A stretch of 64,000 bases of DNA from JBGSIC01 sp041751875 (GCA_041751875.1 JBGSIC010000016.1:94740-158739), one strand, 5' to 3'; counted from the first letter of the stretch, positions 51,436 to 60,946 are shown. A program made the numbers and translations. The notes: generated from the letters alone by a model not told the origin.

Positions 51436-52872
51436 CTAAGGCGTCCGTAAGACGAGGAGACGAATCTCCGTCATGTCTTCCATGGCAAACCGGACACCTT
51501 CGCGCCCCAGGCCGCTGTCCTTCACTCCCCCGTAAGGCATGTTATCAACACGCCAAGAAGGTACATCGCCTATCACCACGCCACCCACATCTAGAACATC
51601 CCATGCCCGGTGCGCCTTATAGATGTCGCGTGTAAAAATGCCCGCCTGCAATCCGAACGCTGAATCGTTGATGGCTTCCAGCACTTTGTCGAAATCCGAA
51701 AAAGCTTCCAGGATCGCCACGGGGCCGAAAGCTTCTTCCGCACAAAGCTTTTCTCCGCGCGGCACGTTTTCCAATAACGTCGCTTCTAAAAGCGCGCCTT
51801 TTCGGTTACCACCGCAGAGAAGTTTTGCCCCCTTGGCCTTCGCTTCGTTAATCCAGTTCTCTAAACGCTCCGCCTCCCCTTCGGAGATCATGGGGCCGAC
51901 AAAAGTATCTTCCTCTTTGGGATTGCCCATTTTTAATTTCTTGGTGGCTATCACCAGTTTCTCTCTGAACGTTGAATAAATCTTCTCATGTACAAACAGA
52001 CGCTGGACGCTGATGCAGCTCTGTCCAGACTGATAAAACGCCCCGATGATGATTCGCTGGACCGCATCTTCCAAATCCGCGTCCTCATCGACCACACAAC
52101 CCGCGTTTCCGCCGAGTTCCATGATAACTTTCTTCTTGCCCGCTTTGGCTTTCAGCGGCCAGCCCACCCCCGGCGATCCAGTAAAGCTAAGCAGTTTAAG
52201 CCGCTCATCTGTCGTGAACAGATCGGCGCCGTCCCGGTGCGCCGGAAGAATGGAAAACGCCCCCTCGGGCAAATCCGTTTCCGCCATCACCTCTCCCATC
52301 AGAAGCGCACTTACGGGCGTTTTACTCGCCGGCTTCATCACAAACGGACAACCTACGGCGAGCGCGGGAGCTATCTTGTGTGCGGCAAGGTTGAAGGGAA
52401 AGTTAAAGGGCGTAATAAAGGAGCACGGCCCAATCGGTACCCGCTTCCACATCCCCGTGTAACCTTTCGCACGCGCACTGATATCGAGTGGCATCACTTC
52501 GCCGCCCAATCGCACCGATTCTTCTGCCGCCACTTTAAAGGTATCAATCAAGCGCGATACTTCTCCGCGACTATCTTTAATCGGTTTCCCAGCCTCGATA
52601 CAAAGAACCTGGGCAAACTCTTCCGCACGCTCGCGAAAGCGCTGCACACAATGATTGAGAACGTCCTGTCGAGCGTAACTCGGCATCTCCTGCATGGCTC
52701 GGGCTGCACTCACCGCCTTAGCTATCGCCTCATCAATCATTTTCGCATCGGCAAGTCCGACATGGGTCACAACCTTGCCGGTGAACTTGTCGGTCACTTC
52801 GAGTGTCCGAGGCGTCGTTCGCGGTTTGTTTCCAATATACAGTGGATAGTTTTTTTTGATTATTTCGGCCAT
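51436..52872 (-). CDS. NAD(P)-dependent aldehyde dehydrogenase
   Basis: A 478-residue enzyme of the aldehyde dehydrogenase superfamily that oxidises an aldehyde to the acid. FITPFNFPFNLAAHKIAPAL and SFTGSPGVGWPLK bind the cofactor; E in MELGGNAG and C in SGQSCISVQR are catalytic. It resembles glyceraldehyde-3-phosphate (non-phosphorylating), lactaldehyde or sulfoacetaldehyde dehydrogenases; the specific aldehyde cannot be fixed. The start at 52872 has AGGAAA at good spacing and lies ten bases after the synthase stop; the longer frame would overlap that gene. Confidence 0.88.
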   Translation of the reverse strand: MAEIIKKNYPLYIGNKPRTTPRTLEVTDKFTGKVVTHVGLADAKMIDEAIAKAVSAARAMQEMPSYARQDVLNHCVQRFRERAEEFAQVLCIEAGKPIKDSRGEVSRLIDTFKVAAEESVRLGGEVMPLDISARAKGYTGMWKRVPIGPCSFITPFNFPFNLAAHKIAPALAVGCPFVMKPASKTPVSALLMGEVMAETDLPEGAFSILPAHRDGADLFTTDERLKLLSFTGSPGVGWPLKAKAGKKKVIMELGGNAGCVVDEDADLEDAVQRIIIGAFYQSGQSCISVQRLFVHEKIYSTFREKLVIATKKLKMGNPKEEDTFVGPMISEGEAERLENWINEAKAKGAKLLCGGNRKGALLEATLLENVPRGEKLCAEEAFGPVAILEAFSDFDKVLEAINDSAFGLQAGIFTRDIYKAHRAWDVLDVGGVVIGDVPSWRVDNMPYGGVKDSGLGREGVRFAMEDMTEIRLLVLRTP

Positions 52873-52882
52873 AAGCTTTTTC

Positions 52883-54529
52883 CTATATCGGACATGCGAT
52901 ATTTCCCAAGCGCTCGGTGAGAAGCGGGTTTTCGCGGTAATCAATGGGCACGCTAATCAAACACGGCCCTTTGCTGGCAAAAGCTTTCTCAAGCGCAGGT
53001 TTAAGATCGCGCGCGTTTTCCACTCTTTGACCACTCCAGCCAAAAGCTTCAGCAAGTTGCATCCAGTTGGGGTTTCCAAATCCCAAAGCCGTGTGCCGAC
53101 CAAACTCGCTGTCTTGTTTCCAAGAAATCAGGCCGTAACCTCCGTCATCCCAAACCATCACCACGATAGGCACATTGAGTCGCCGCGCGGTTTCCATTTC
53201 TTGCACATTCATCAAAAATCCCCCGTCACCACAAATCGCCAAAATCTTGCGGTTGGGATGAACGAGACTTGCCGCTATCGCGCCAGGAAAAGCAAAACCC
53301 ATTGAACAAAAACCATTCGAAATGAGACACGTGTTGGGTTCGTCACACGGATAGTAGCGACCAATCCAAAGCTTGTGTGCGCCAACGTCACTGAGCAGGA
53401 TGTCTTCGGGGCCCATCACCTCGCGCACATCCCATAGCACTTTCTGGGGACGTATGGTCCCCTTCGTGTCGTCGTCTTTGTGAAGCGCAAACTCTCTAGC
53501 CATTTCTTCCCGCACACGGCGCTGGATCGCAAGATTGAAGCTGACTTTGTCCTTCGCATAACACTGAGTAAGATCATGAAGGGCGTGCGCAATGTCGCCC
53601 ACAACTTCCGTTTCCACTCGGTAGTGAGTGTCCACCTCGGCGGGCAAAAAATCGATATGCAAAATGCGTTTTTTTCCGTCTTTGTTCCAAAGGCGCGGGT
53701 GATACTCCACAAGATCATAACCGACAGCAATAACGAGGTCCGCTTCATCCAAAGCACAATTCACAAAGTCTTTGGCTTGTAGTCCCACGGTGAAAAGACA
53801 TTGCTCAGAACTGCGCGCGACCGCGCCCTTGCCCATAAACGTGCTCATCACACCGATGCCGGTCTGTTTTGCAAAGGTCCGAAGTGCTTCGCTAGCCCGC
53901 GTGCGGATTGCTCCATTGCCGGCCAAGATGACAGGACGCTTGGCTTCTTTGAGTGTCTGATAGGCTTGCTTAATGATGGTTTCGTCCGGAATCCCCCTGC
54001 GTATGCGACTCACCGGAATGGGAGTGGTTTCCGAATCCATCGCAGCAATATCTTCAGGCAATTCAATATGACAAGCCCCAGGCTTCTCCCGCGTGGCGAC
54101 TTTGAAGGCCTTTCGTACGACTTCGGGAATGACGTCTGGGTGAAGAATTGGGCTTGCCCATTTGGTAATCGGACGAAAAAGTCCGACGACATCCATGTGC
54201 TGATGGCTTTCCTTATGTTGCCGCTTCACATCGGCTTGTCCGGTGATCACGACCATGGGGGCACGATCCATATTACCGTCAGCCACGCCGGTCACCAGAT
54301 TGGTTGCACCCGGTCCCAACGTTCCCAAACAAACTCCTGCTTCGCCAGTTAGTCTTCCATAGACATCGGCCATGAAAGCCGCGCCTTGCTCATGACGGGT
54401 GAGGATGAACTCGATGGAAGAATCTTGCAGGGAAAGCATCAGGTGCGCGTTCTCTTCGCCCGGCACGCCGAACACGTACTTTACTCCCTCAGCTTCGAGG
54501 CATTTAACGAAAAGGTCAGAGGCCTTCAT
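52883..54529 (-). CDS. Acetolactate-synthase-like ThDP enzyme
   Basis: A 548-residue thiamine-diphosphate enzyme. VFGVPGEENAHL, RHEQGAAFMAD with the activating Glu, GTLGPGATNLVTG and the ThDP/Mg motif GDGGFLMNVQEMET are clear. The length and lack of an adjacent small subunit fit catabolic acetolactate synthase (AlsS), or a related carboligase or decarboxylase such as sulfoacetaldehyde acetyltransferase. With an aldehyde dehydrogenase and thiL in the same operon it may handle an aldehyde product of a 2-oxo acid. GGAG seven bases before the ATG. Confidence 0.88.
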   Translation of the reverse strand: MKASDLFVKCLEAEGVKYVFGVPGEENAHLMLSLQDSSIEFILTRHEQGAAFMADVYGRLTGEAGVCLGTLGPGATNLVTGVADGNMDRAPMVVITGQADVKRQHKESHQHMDVVGLFRPITKWASPILHPDVIPEVVRKAFKVATREKPGACHIELPEDIAAMDSETTPIPVSRIRRGIPDETIIKQAYQTLKEAKRPVILAGNGAIRTRASEALRTFAKQTGIGVMSTFMGKGAVARSSEQCLFTVGLQAKDFVNCALDEADLVIAVGYDLVEYHPRLWNKDGKKRILHIDFLPAEVDTHYRVETEVVGDIAHALHDLTQCYAKDKVSFNLAIQRRVREEMAREFALHKDDDTKGTIRPQKVLWDVREVMGPEDILLSDVGAHKLWIGRYYPCDEPNTCLISNGFCSMGFAFPGAIAASLVHPNRKILAICGDGGFLMNVQEMETARRLNVPIVVMVWDDGGYGLISWKQDSEFGRHTALGFGNPNWMQLAEAFGWSGQRVENARDLKPALEKAFASKGPCLISVPIDYRENPLLTERLGNIACPI

Positions 54530-54925
54530 TCTGCTACTCCACTTCCACTTTCGACGCTCTTGGGTCGAGCCAAACTTTCAGGACATCGCTCACGCCCCCT
54601 ACTTCAGTCCCAGCCTCGCTTTCGAGGGAAATCCCAATGATTTTGTTAACCTAACGCTCCAAAGGTCTTTTTGCCAACGTCATTTTCTGACCTATTTTGA
54701 GCCTTGGCAGAAACATTTTTCTTTTGCCCGACCCACTGCTCCATGCTACCCAGGAAAGCACGGGAAAATCTAAATTCCCCAGTTGGATACGGCCATTCGC
54801 ACGGGGGCTACCCGCGGGTGGACGAAGGGGCCTCTACTGCGGCAACGGTAGAAATAGGGCAAGGCCCTACTTAACGATCGCAACTTTGTTTTTGAACGAC
54901 TTGATTTCGTGAGGAACCAGAACGC
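54530..54925. other. Gene-free divergent region
   Basis: Between the synthase operon and the exported-protein gene at 54926. On the leftward transcript CCTCG-AAAG-CGAGG forms a five-base hairpin about 85 bases before the start. I looked for a thiamine (TPP) riboswitch because thiL is in the operon; the CTGAGA and terminal conserved parts are absent. No credible coding frame. Confidence 0.5.
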
Positions 54926-56344
54926 ATGAGAGGCTTCGCAGACTCCCATTCCGAGATCTCTTTTTTTCGCTTCGCGATGCTTTGGGTGCTCGCGGCGCAT
55001 TTGATTTTGCCGTTCCCCCGCGCACTCGGCGAACCGCCGGGCGAGCCACTCCCGAGCGTTGTGCCCCCGATTGCGGGAAAAACAGACTGCGCGGAAACGA
55101 TTGCCAAAATTCCGTTACATAAAGATGCGCGCATCAAACAACTGCGCCGAACGGTGGCAAAAGACTACCCTTTATGGAAACGTTTTCTTCTCCTTCCTGG
55201 CTTCAAGCGCATGCGTACTCTCCTAGATGAACAATTTCATCGCGACAACTTGGGCCGAGATTCATCTGACCGTGAAATTCAGGCTGCCTGGGAAAAGGTT
55301 TACGCTCGTGCTTGGGGAGAAATGGTTACCAACGGCCGCAGACTCACCACGGCGCTGACCCTATTTACCATCGGCTTTCCCATTTTTTTGGGCACTCAGA
55401 AACTCTTAAAGTCTTTTGCACCTGAGTCAGCACACGAATCGATCGCGTTCGTATTGGGCTGTGTGTTTAGCCCAATTCTGTTGGCATTTAGCGCGGGCTT
55501 CATGGAGGTGATCGCTTCCAAAGCACGACGCAAGACTCTCTCGTTCAAAGAACTCACCACAGATTTGCTGCGTTTATCGTTTCACCATTTGGACGATATG
55601 TTTTTTATTGTTCAGTCCACGGCCTCATACCAACAACATGGCCGTATGCACGCCACCGATCTCAACACAAATTTTAACGCCTATATCTTTTGGGGTGAAC
55701 ACTACCTTCGCGAATACTTGAAGACCGGTTCGCAAATGGATTTGGAAGCGGCGATTGGGAAGTTCGTGGGCGCACTGACTATCTTTCGCAAAAACTTCCC
55801 GGACTTCTTTGAAGCCGTCCTGCAGGGAAAAGATACCACCGCAGTCGACCACGCCAACCGGGTTCTACGCCACACACTGGGCAACCACGCTTCCCTTGAC
55901 GAAATTGATGAAGTCCGTCGTTTGATCCTGCGAAAAGTCACCCGCGAAGATAAGTTGGGCGGAAACGACTACGTCGCGGAAGGATACCGGCAGATGATGG
56001 AAATTCTCTTTAACGGAGTCCGCGAAACGCGCGAACGCCAAAACACCGCGACCTCGAGCTACTTCCGTTCCACCACCGAACGCGCACAAGAAGCAACAAA
56101 GCAAGCGCTTGCGCCGTACCGAGTAGTACTGAAGTTGATTTTGGAGAAGGCGGCGAGCGGTAGCCCCCAAGACTTAGCCGAATATCAACAGCTCTTAAAC
56201 GAAATGTTTGAAACCGTTCGCACGCGTTTCGTCCGCGAGGCCGATGCGTACCACGAACTCTTCAACTATCTGTTGGAGATCGATCCGCGCCTAGTCCCAA
56301 CGGGATTAGAAGGCCCGCCTGATGGACAGCGCGAAGCTTCCTAG
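54926..56344 (+). CDS. Exported or membrane-anchored helical protein, unknown function
   Basis: A 472-residue protein with a signal peptide-like N-terminus (hydrophobic residues 15-30), then two membrane helices at about 138-160 and 172-195 (LTTALTLFTIGFPIFLG and FVLGCVFSPILLAFSAGF). The rest is helical and charged and probably cytoplasmic or periplasmic on one side. YIFWGEHYLREYLKTGSQMD is a distinctive segment I cannot assign. GAGGAA about ten bases before the ATG. Ends five bases from the converging HD gene. Confidence 0.65.
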   Translation: MRGFADSHSEISFFRFAMLWVLAAHLILPFPRALGEPPGEPLPSVVPPIAGKTDCAETIAKIPLHKDARIKQLRRTVAKDYPLWKRFLLLPGFKRMRTLLDEQFHRDNLGRDSSDREIQAAWEKVYARAWGEMVTNGRRLTTALTLFTIGFPIFLGTQKLLKSFAPESAHESIAFVLGCVFSPILLAFSAGFMEVIASKARRKTLSFKELTTDLLRLSFHHLDDMFFIVQSTASYQQHGRMHATDLNTNFNAYIFWGEHYLREYLKTGSQMDLEAAIGKFVGALTIFRKNFPDFFEAVLQGKDTTAVDHANRVLRHTLGNHASLDEIDEVRRLILRKVTREDKLGGNDYVAEGYRQMMEILFNGVRETRERQNTATSSYFRSTTERAQEATKQALAPYRVVLKLILEKAASGSPQDLAEYQQLLNEMFETVRTRFVREADAYHELFNYLLEIDPRLVPTGLEGPPDGQREAS

Positions 56345-56349
56345 CTCTT

Positions 56350-57789
56350 TTACGAACGCTGGCGTATCCAGAAACTGGGCGAGTAATTCACATTGTAAAA
56401 GTGTCGCGCTATCGGCGACACCTTGTTCCACGCGTTAAGATAAATCGTGGGGACCTTCTCTGGATCCTGGGGCTGAAACTTACTGAAAAGAAACACGCCC
56501 AAACTTTCCTTCATCATCGCGCGGTCCATAGAGTTAATCAGCTTAAAGCCGTTGGCCTTAAGATCGGGAACCATACGCGCATCTTCGGGATAGTTGACGA
56601 CATCAAACAGGATATTGCGGCGCCGTAGCAGCAAGTCCTCAATTTCATTAATTCCAAACTTTTCTGTAAAGAGTTCTTTGAGCTTCTCATCCGAAAGCGT
56701 TTTGTGAACGTCCAGCGTCACCTCAAAGCCTTCTAGCTGTTTTTGTTTTTTCACCAACAACGACTTAATGATCTCTTCTAAGCCCACAATCGTCGGGTGG
56801 AGATACACCTGCGTGTACATCTGAAACAGACTAAAAACAAAGTCATCCAAAACATGCTGATTCTTGATGCTAGACAGAAGAACCACTTCATTGGGCTCAT
56901 TATCTCCCGCGTGTTCCGCTAGGCATGGGATGAGTTTATTAACAATCCTTCGCCACTCGATGGCCCCAATGGAAACGCCGCAGTTTCTCCCGTCCCGCTG
57001 GATATAGTCCATTCTATCCACGTCAAAAGGACCTGAAATAATAGGAGTGAGCAGACGGTGGAATTCCACCCCACCCTCCACATCGTGCTTCTTGAGAAGC
57101 GCCGCCAACGCACTCTCAAGCTCCGCCTTGAATTTTCCGCGCGCGAGCTTGCGGTGTACCAAGAGCACCACAGGCAAAGCATACAGATCCGCATCGGGGA
57201 GCATTTTATCTTTTTCGAGGTCTCGCAAAATCTCAAATATATAAAGGACAGAAATGTCCTCGTGCATGAGTCTCTTTTTCTGTTTTGCCAGATCGTCAAA
57301 GTACGCCCGGATGGGCGCCGGCAAATTTGGCACGGCGTCGGTGAAGTTTTGTCGAAACGGAAGGCTCTCAAACGTGTGACTCCACGGACCATGTCCGACA
57401 TCATGAAGAAGCCCTCCGAGGCTGACTACCTGATACCAAAATTTTCGCGAACTCGAGCTCTCCACGACCGAGCGAATACAGCGGTAGGTCTCTGCGGTAA
57501 AAAAACTGGTGCCTTCGCTAGTGTCTTTTACATGAGGGGCCGAAGACATCCACTGTTCCGTAAAGTTCTTAAAGTAGCGCCCTCCCAAGTAGGCGGAACC
57601 CAGGGAGTGCTGAAATCGTGTGTGGGTCGCACAGGGAAACACATACTCGGCCAACCCCAGCTGCTTAATGGAGCGCAAACGTTGAACAGAAGCATGATCG
57701 ATGGCGCGTTCTAGAAGCGGGTCGAACGTGATATCTCCGTGAATTTCATCTCGGATGAGCAGACGCTGCGCTCTTTGGTAGTCCATCAA
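56350..57789 (-). CDS. HD superfamily phosphohydrolase (dNTPase-like, COG1078 type)
   Basis: A 479-residue cytoplasmic metal-dependent phosphohydrolase. HTRFQHSLGSAYL gives the first His, GLLHDVGHGPWSHTFE the HD pair and catalytic His, and PFDVDRMDYIQRDGRNCG is the later Asp-containing signature of the SAMHD1/YwfO-like group, which hydrolyses dNTPs. Normal length. It is six bases downstream of gltX in the same operon. The nucleotide substrate is inferred from the family. Confidence 0.88.
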   Translation of the reverse strand: MMDYQRAQRLLIRDEIHGDITFDPLLERAIDHASVQRLRSIKQLGLAEYVFPCATHTRFQHSLGSAYLGGRYFKNFTEQWMSSAPHVKDTSEGTSFFTAETYRCIRSVVESSSSRKFWYQVVSLGGLLHDVGHGPWSHTFESLPFRQNFTDAVPNLPAPIRAYFDDLAKQKKRLMHEDISVLYIFEILRDLEKDKMLPDADLYALPVVLLVHRKLARGKFKAELESALAALLKKHDVEGGVEFHRLLTPIISGPFDVDRMDYIQRDGRNCGVSIGAIEWRRIVNKLIPCLAEHAGDNEPNEVVLLSSIKNQHVLDDFVFSLFQMYTQVYLHPTIVGLEEIIKSLLVKKQKQLEGFEVTLDVHKTLSDEKLKELFTEKFGINEIEDLLLRRRNILFDVVNYPEDARMVPDLKANGFKLINSMDRAMMKESLGVFLFSKFQPQDPEKVPTIYLNAWNKVSPIARHFYNVNYSPSFWIRQRS

Positions 57790-57795
57790 AACCCT

Positions 57796-59199
57796 CTAAG
57801 GCAGGCTTTTCAGCAGATTATCGAAGCGACGAGAAACCGTTTCTTTTCCCTGAACCGCCATCATCTCAAATAAGCCCGGACTGATCTTCCCACCGGTTAG
57901 CGCAAAACGAGTCGCTTTGGCGAGCTTTCCAAACCCGATCTCTTTTTCTTCCGCGTAGCCACGCACCGCTTTCTCCAAGCTCTCCACCGTATAGGGGTTG
58001 CTGGCTAAAAGTGGTTTAAGATCCGTGATCACTTGTTTAGCCAGGACCTTTTCTTCCCCCTTAAGTCCGTCAGCGGGATAGGAGGGGTCAGGTCCGAAAA
58101 GGCAATCCATCTGTTCGATGAGTTCCGGAATGAGTTTCACTTTACCTTGGATAATCGCTACGCCACTTTCAAAACGCGCAGGATCGATGGATGCGTAGGG
58201 AGAAATCTCCTCCGCAAAATACTTACGGATATAGCTCGTCAATTCTTTCGCGGGCTTTGCTCGCAATTGTATTCCGCTAATCCAGTCGAGCTTTTCCGTA
58301 TTGAAGATAGCGTTCGCCTTCCCCACGGCATCTAAATTGAAGGCTTTTTTGAGTTCATCGACGCTAAAGACCTCTTGATCCCCATGACTCCAGCCCAGGC
58401 GAACCAAAAAGTTGATCATCGTTTCCGGGAGATAACCCATTTTTCGGTATTCCAAAGTGGAAGCGGCGCCGTGGCGTTTACTCAATTTGGCTTTGTCTTT
58501 GCCGAGGATCATCGGAAAGTGCGCAAAAAACGGAAGATCATAACCGAGTGCTTTATAAAGGAGCGCTTGCTTGGGGGTGTTGTTGATATGGTCTTCCCCT
58601 CGCAGCACATGCGTGATTCCCATGTCGTGATCGTCGACCACCACCGCGAAATTATAGGTGGGGTTACCGTCTGTGCGAACGAGTACCCAGTCCTCAATAT
58701 CCTTATTGGGAATGGTAATGTCCCCGCGGATGAGATCGGTGAAACGCGTTTCACCGGTATCCGGGTTACGAACCCGCAAAACAAAATCTTTTCGGTGGGT
58801 CTTTTTGTCCCGACACGTGCCCGGATAGCGATAAGGCAGCTTCTTTTCGAGGAAGTTCTTGCGAATGGCCTCGAGTTCCTCTTGGGTGCAGTCACATTTG
58901 TAGGCCAATCCCTTCGCTACTAACTGCTCCGCGACTTCGCGGTGGCGATCAAGGCGTTTGGACTGGAATACAGGCTCCTCGTCCCACTGTAGCCCGAGCC
59001 ACTGAAGCGACTCCTTAATGTCATCGGTGAAGCGCTCCTCGGAGCGTTCTCTATCGGTATCTTCGATGCGTAGTAGGAACTTCCCGCCAGTTGCTTTGGC
59101 GAACAACCAATTAAAGAGAGCCGTTCGCGCGCCCCCCACGTGGAGAAATCCCGTCGGGGAGGGAGGAAAGCGGACACGGACCTTACTATTTTGAGTCAT
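57796..59199 (-). CDS. gltX: Glutamyl-tRNA synthetase
   Basis: A 467-residue class I synthetase that charges tRNA(Glu). PSPTGFLHVGGARTA is the HIGH-type motif, KLSKRHGA the KMSKS-type loop, and CDC....C around residue 105 a zinc-binding knuckle. FALTGGKISPGLFEMM near the C-terminus is typical of the anticodon-binding part. Whether it is discriminating for tRNA(Gln) cannot be told here. The start at 59199 has GGTGGAG about eight bases upstream; an upstream in-frame ATG would begin inside that site. Confidence 0.95.
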   Translation of the reverse strand: MTQNSKVRVRFPPSPTGFLHVGGARTALFNWLFAKATGGKFLLRIEDTDRERSEERFTDDIKESLQWLGLQWDEEPVFQSKRLDRHREVAEQLVAKGLAYKCDCTQEELEAIRKNFLEKKLPYRYPGTCRDKKTHRKDFVLRVRNPDTGETRFTDLIRGDITIPNKDIEDWVLVRTDGNPTYNFAVVVDDHDMGITHVLRGEDHINNTPKQALLYKALGYDLPFFAHFPMILGKDKAKLSKRHGAASTLEYRKMGYLPETMINFLVRLGWSHGDQEVFSVDELKKAFNLDAVGKANAIFNTEKLDWISGIQLRAKPAKELTSYIRKYFAEEISPYASIDPARFESGVAIIQGKVKLIPELIEQMDCLFGPDPSYPADGLKGEEKVLAKQVITDLKPLLASNPYTVESLEKAVRGYAEEKEIGFGKLAKATRFALTGGKISPGLFEMMAVQGKETVSRRFDNLLKSLP

Positions 59200-59326
59200 T
59201 TCGCGCTCCACCTTACACAAGTTTCCCCTCCCTTTGGTAGCGCAACTGTGCTCAATTTCAACTTTTTTTCAGTCTCTATTCGGAAAGACCATGGCGTTTC
59301 GGTGACGGAATGTCTCCAACCCGCAC

Positions 59327-59581
59327 CTACTCACCCGGAACGGGTACATCGGTCCGATTAACCTTGGGCATCCTCGGGGCGGTGGCTCCGGTCACGCCGG
59401 TGCCTTCGGTCATTCCTCCCGTGTTAACCCCTTGAGTCGGGTCGTTCGTGGTTTCCGACGTCGGCGCAGGCGTCGGGACAGGAGTCGGCGTTAACGGAGT
59501 GGCCGACTCCAAGTGGGAGTCCCTTACACAACTTGGAAAACAGAGCACACCCCCAAACAAAAGCGCAATGAATGCCTTCAT
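59327..59581 (-). CDS. Small lipoprotein with Pro/Thr-rich tail
   Basis: An 84-residue protein with a lipobox LCFPSC; Cys18 would be lipidated. The rest is low complexity (TPTPVPTPAPTS and Gly/Thr runs), a typical surface or periplasm-spanning linker peptide. Two starts compete: ATG 59581, giving the classic signal, with GAGGAA upstream, and GTG 59620 with AGGAGG at ideal spacing, which would add 13 residues. Function unknown. Confidence 0.6.
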   Translation of the reverse strand: MKAFIALLFGGVLCFPSCVRDSHLESATPLTPTPVPTPAPTSETTNDPTQGVNTGGMTEGTGVTGATAPRMPKVNRTDVPVPGE

Positions 59582-60087
59582 CAGGGGATTTCCTCTTATA
59601 AAGAGCGGTTTTTTGATCACTTTTTTCAACCTCCTTTGTAAATGGGAAGTTTTTCCACTTCTTTCCCTCGAAAAAAGTGCAAATTAAGTGCCGTATAGAA
59701 AAAAAAACGAATCAAAAATCGCTCGATCTCCAATCCCATCTGCAGCGTTGAGTGAGCCGTTGGGATGCGGTTTGAATTCGCCCATCCTAGCAGTAAAACG
59801 GTTGGCAACGCCGCCACCAGTCAAAAAATCTCAAGTGTTTTAAGTAGTTCGCTGGCCCGTAACGCCTCGCATTATTTAAGGCAAATTGCTTCGTTTGCCC
59901 AAGGACCGGAAAAGATGAAATGACTCTTTGCGGTATTTATGAAAAAACAAACTTCCTAAATCCGCGAAGATCAAACCCAGCGCGGAAAAGCGGGGAAAAA
60001 AAGCCCCCGCGAGTCAAAAGACTTTGACTTGTAAAACCCCTTTAGTTATAGCTCCTTAGTTTAATATTGCTTGGCCCGAGGAGCTTA
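59582..60087. other. Gene-free stretch carrying the str operon promoter
   Basis: Between the small lipoprotein and rpsL. Contains the promoter at 60024-60052, a hairpin GCGGGG/CCCCGC with an A-rich loop (59990-60010) and a 7-base inverted repeat over the -35 (60012-60029). A 63-codon leftward frame here has no ribosome site or recognisable protein. No tRNA found. Confidence 0.5.
60012..60052 (+). promoter_or_regulatory. Promoter of the str operon with inverted repeat on the -35
   Basis: TTGACT, 17 bases, TATAGC: a fair sigma-70 promoter with predicted start near 60059 and a short leader. AGTCAAA-AGAC-TTTGACT (60012-60029) is a perfect inverted repeat whose right arm holds the -35 hexamer, so a regulator could compete with polymerase. 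Confidence 0.55.
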
Positions 60088-60459
60088 ATGCCGACGATTA
60101 ACCAGCTTGTCCGCGGCGGACGGCGAAAAATTTCGAGTAAGAACAAAGCACCCGCACTGATGGGATGTCCCCAGCGACGTGGCGTGTGCGTGCGCGTTTA
60201 CACCAGCACGCCTAAGAAACCCAACTCAGCACTGAGGAAGGTGGCGCGTGTTCGTTTAACCAACAAGTACGAGATCACTTCGTATATTCCTGGCGAGGGT
60301 CACAACCTTCAGGAACATTCGGTCGTTCTCGTGCGCGGCGGCAGAGTGAAGGATCTGCCCGGGGTTCGCTACCACATTGTGCGCGGATCATTGGACACGA
60401 CTGGCGTCGACAAACGCAAAAAGTCTCGGTCGAAATACGGTACGAAAGCCGGAAAGTAG
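60088..60459 (+). CDS. rpsL: 30S ribosomal protein S12
   Basis: A 123-residue ribosomal protein at the decoding centre. MPTINQLVRGGR, TSTPKKPNSALRK and RGGRVKDLPGVRYH are all standard. The Lys residues of KKPNS and the Pro of KDLPG are wild type, so no classic streptomycin-resistance change is present. GAGGAG five bases before the ATG fixes the start; an upstream in-frame start adds seven unrelated residues. First gene of rpsL-rpsG-fusA-tuf. Confidence 0.98.
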   Translation: MPTINQLVRGGRRKISSKNKAPALMGCPQRRGVCVRVYTSTPKKPNSALRKVARVRLTNKYEITSYIPGEGHNLQEHSVVLVRGGRVKDLPGVRYHIVRGSLDTTGVDKRKKSRSKYGTKAGK

Positions 60460-60469
60460 GAGAATTTAA

Positions 60470-60940
60470 ATGTCCCGCAGAAGAAGTATAGTGCGTGAGG
60501 AAACGCTTCCCGACAGTAAATATAACGAGAAGCTCGTTACCCGCTTCATCAATACCATTATGAAGGGTGGCAAAAAAAGCACCGCTGAAGATATTGTTTA
60601 CGGCGCTCTAGAAATTATTCACGAGAAAACCAAAGACGACCCGATTCGTGTTTTCAAAAAGGCGCTCGGCAACGTGCGTCCTTCGGTCGAAGTGAAATCC
60701 CGACGCGTCGGTGGTTCGAACTATCAAGTGCCTGTTGAAGTACGCCCCGAACGCCGCAACTCGCTGGCTTTCCGTTGGATCACCCAATACGCCCACGCCC
60801 GTCGCGGTCTTTCGATGACGGAAAAGGTGGCCGCAGAACTTTTTGACGCCGCGGAAATGCGCGGCGAGGCAGTGAAAAAGCGCGAAGACGTTCACCGTAT
60901 GGCAGACGCAAATAAGGCATTCGCTCACTACCGCTGGTAA
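60470..60940 (+). CDS. rpsG: 30S ribosomal protein S7
   Basis: A 156-residue primary assembly protein of the small subunit head. MSRRRSIVREETLPDSKY, FINTIMKGGKKSTAE, VEVKSRRVGGSNYQVPVEVRP and FAHYRW at the end match the family through its full length. Ten bases after rpsL; AGGAG precedes the ATG. Confidence 0.98.
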   Translation: MSRRRSIVREETLPDSKYNEKLVTRFINTIMKGGKKSTAEDIVYGALEIIHEKTKDDPIRVFKKALGNVRPSVEVKSRRVGGSNYQVPVEVRPERRNSLAFRWITQYAHARRGLSMTEKVAAELFDAAEMRGEAVKKREDVHRMADANKAFAHYRW

Positions 60941-60946
60941 GACAAC

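Noticed and set aside
51988..52920. A 310-codon rightward open frame opposite the aldehyde dehydrogenase and synthase genes
   Set aside because: It is the antisense of two genes with full catalytic motifs; its composition (His/Arg-rich) and lack of a ribosome site show a shadow frame.
54530..54925. A thiamine (TPP) riboswitch before the operon containing thiL
   Set aside because: The conserved CTGAGA and later TPP-binding segments are not present on either strand.
57058..57714. A 218-codon rightward frame opposite the HD phosphohydrolase
   Set aside because: Antisense of a conserved gene; no signal, domain or ribosome site.
59626..59817. A 63-codon leftward frame before the small lipoprotein
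   Set aside because: Overlaps the lipoprotein's possible ribosome site, no recognisable product, and lies in AT-rich control sequence.
59990..60010. GC hairpin with A-rich loop before rpsL as a terminator
   Set aside because: No gene ends just upstream on either strand and no T-run follows, so termination is not supported.
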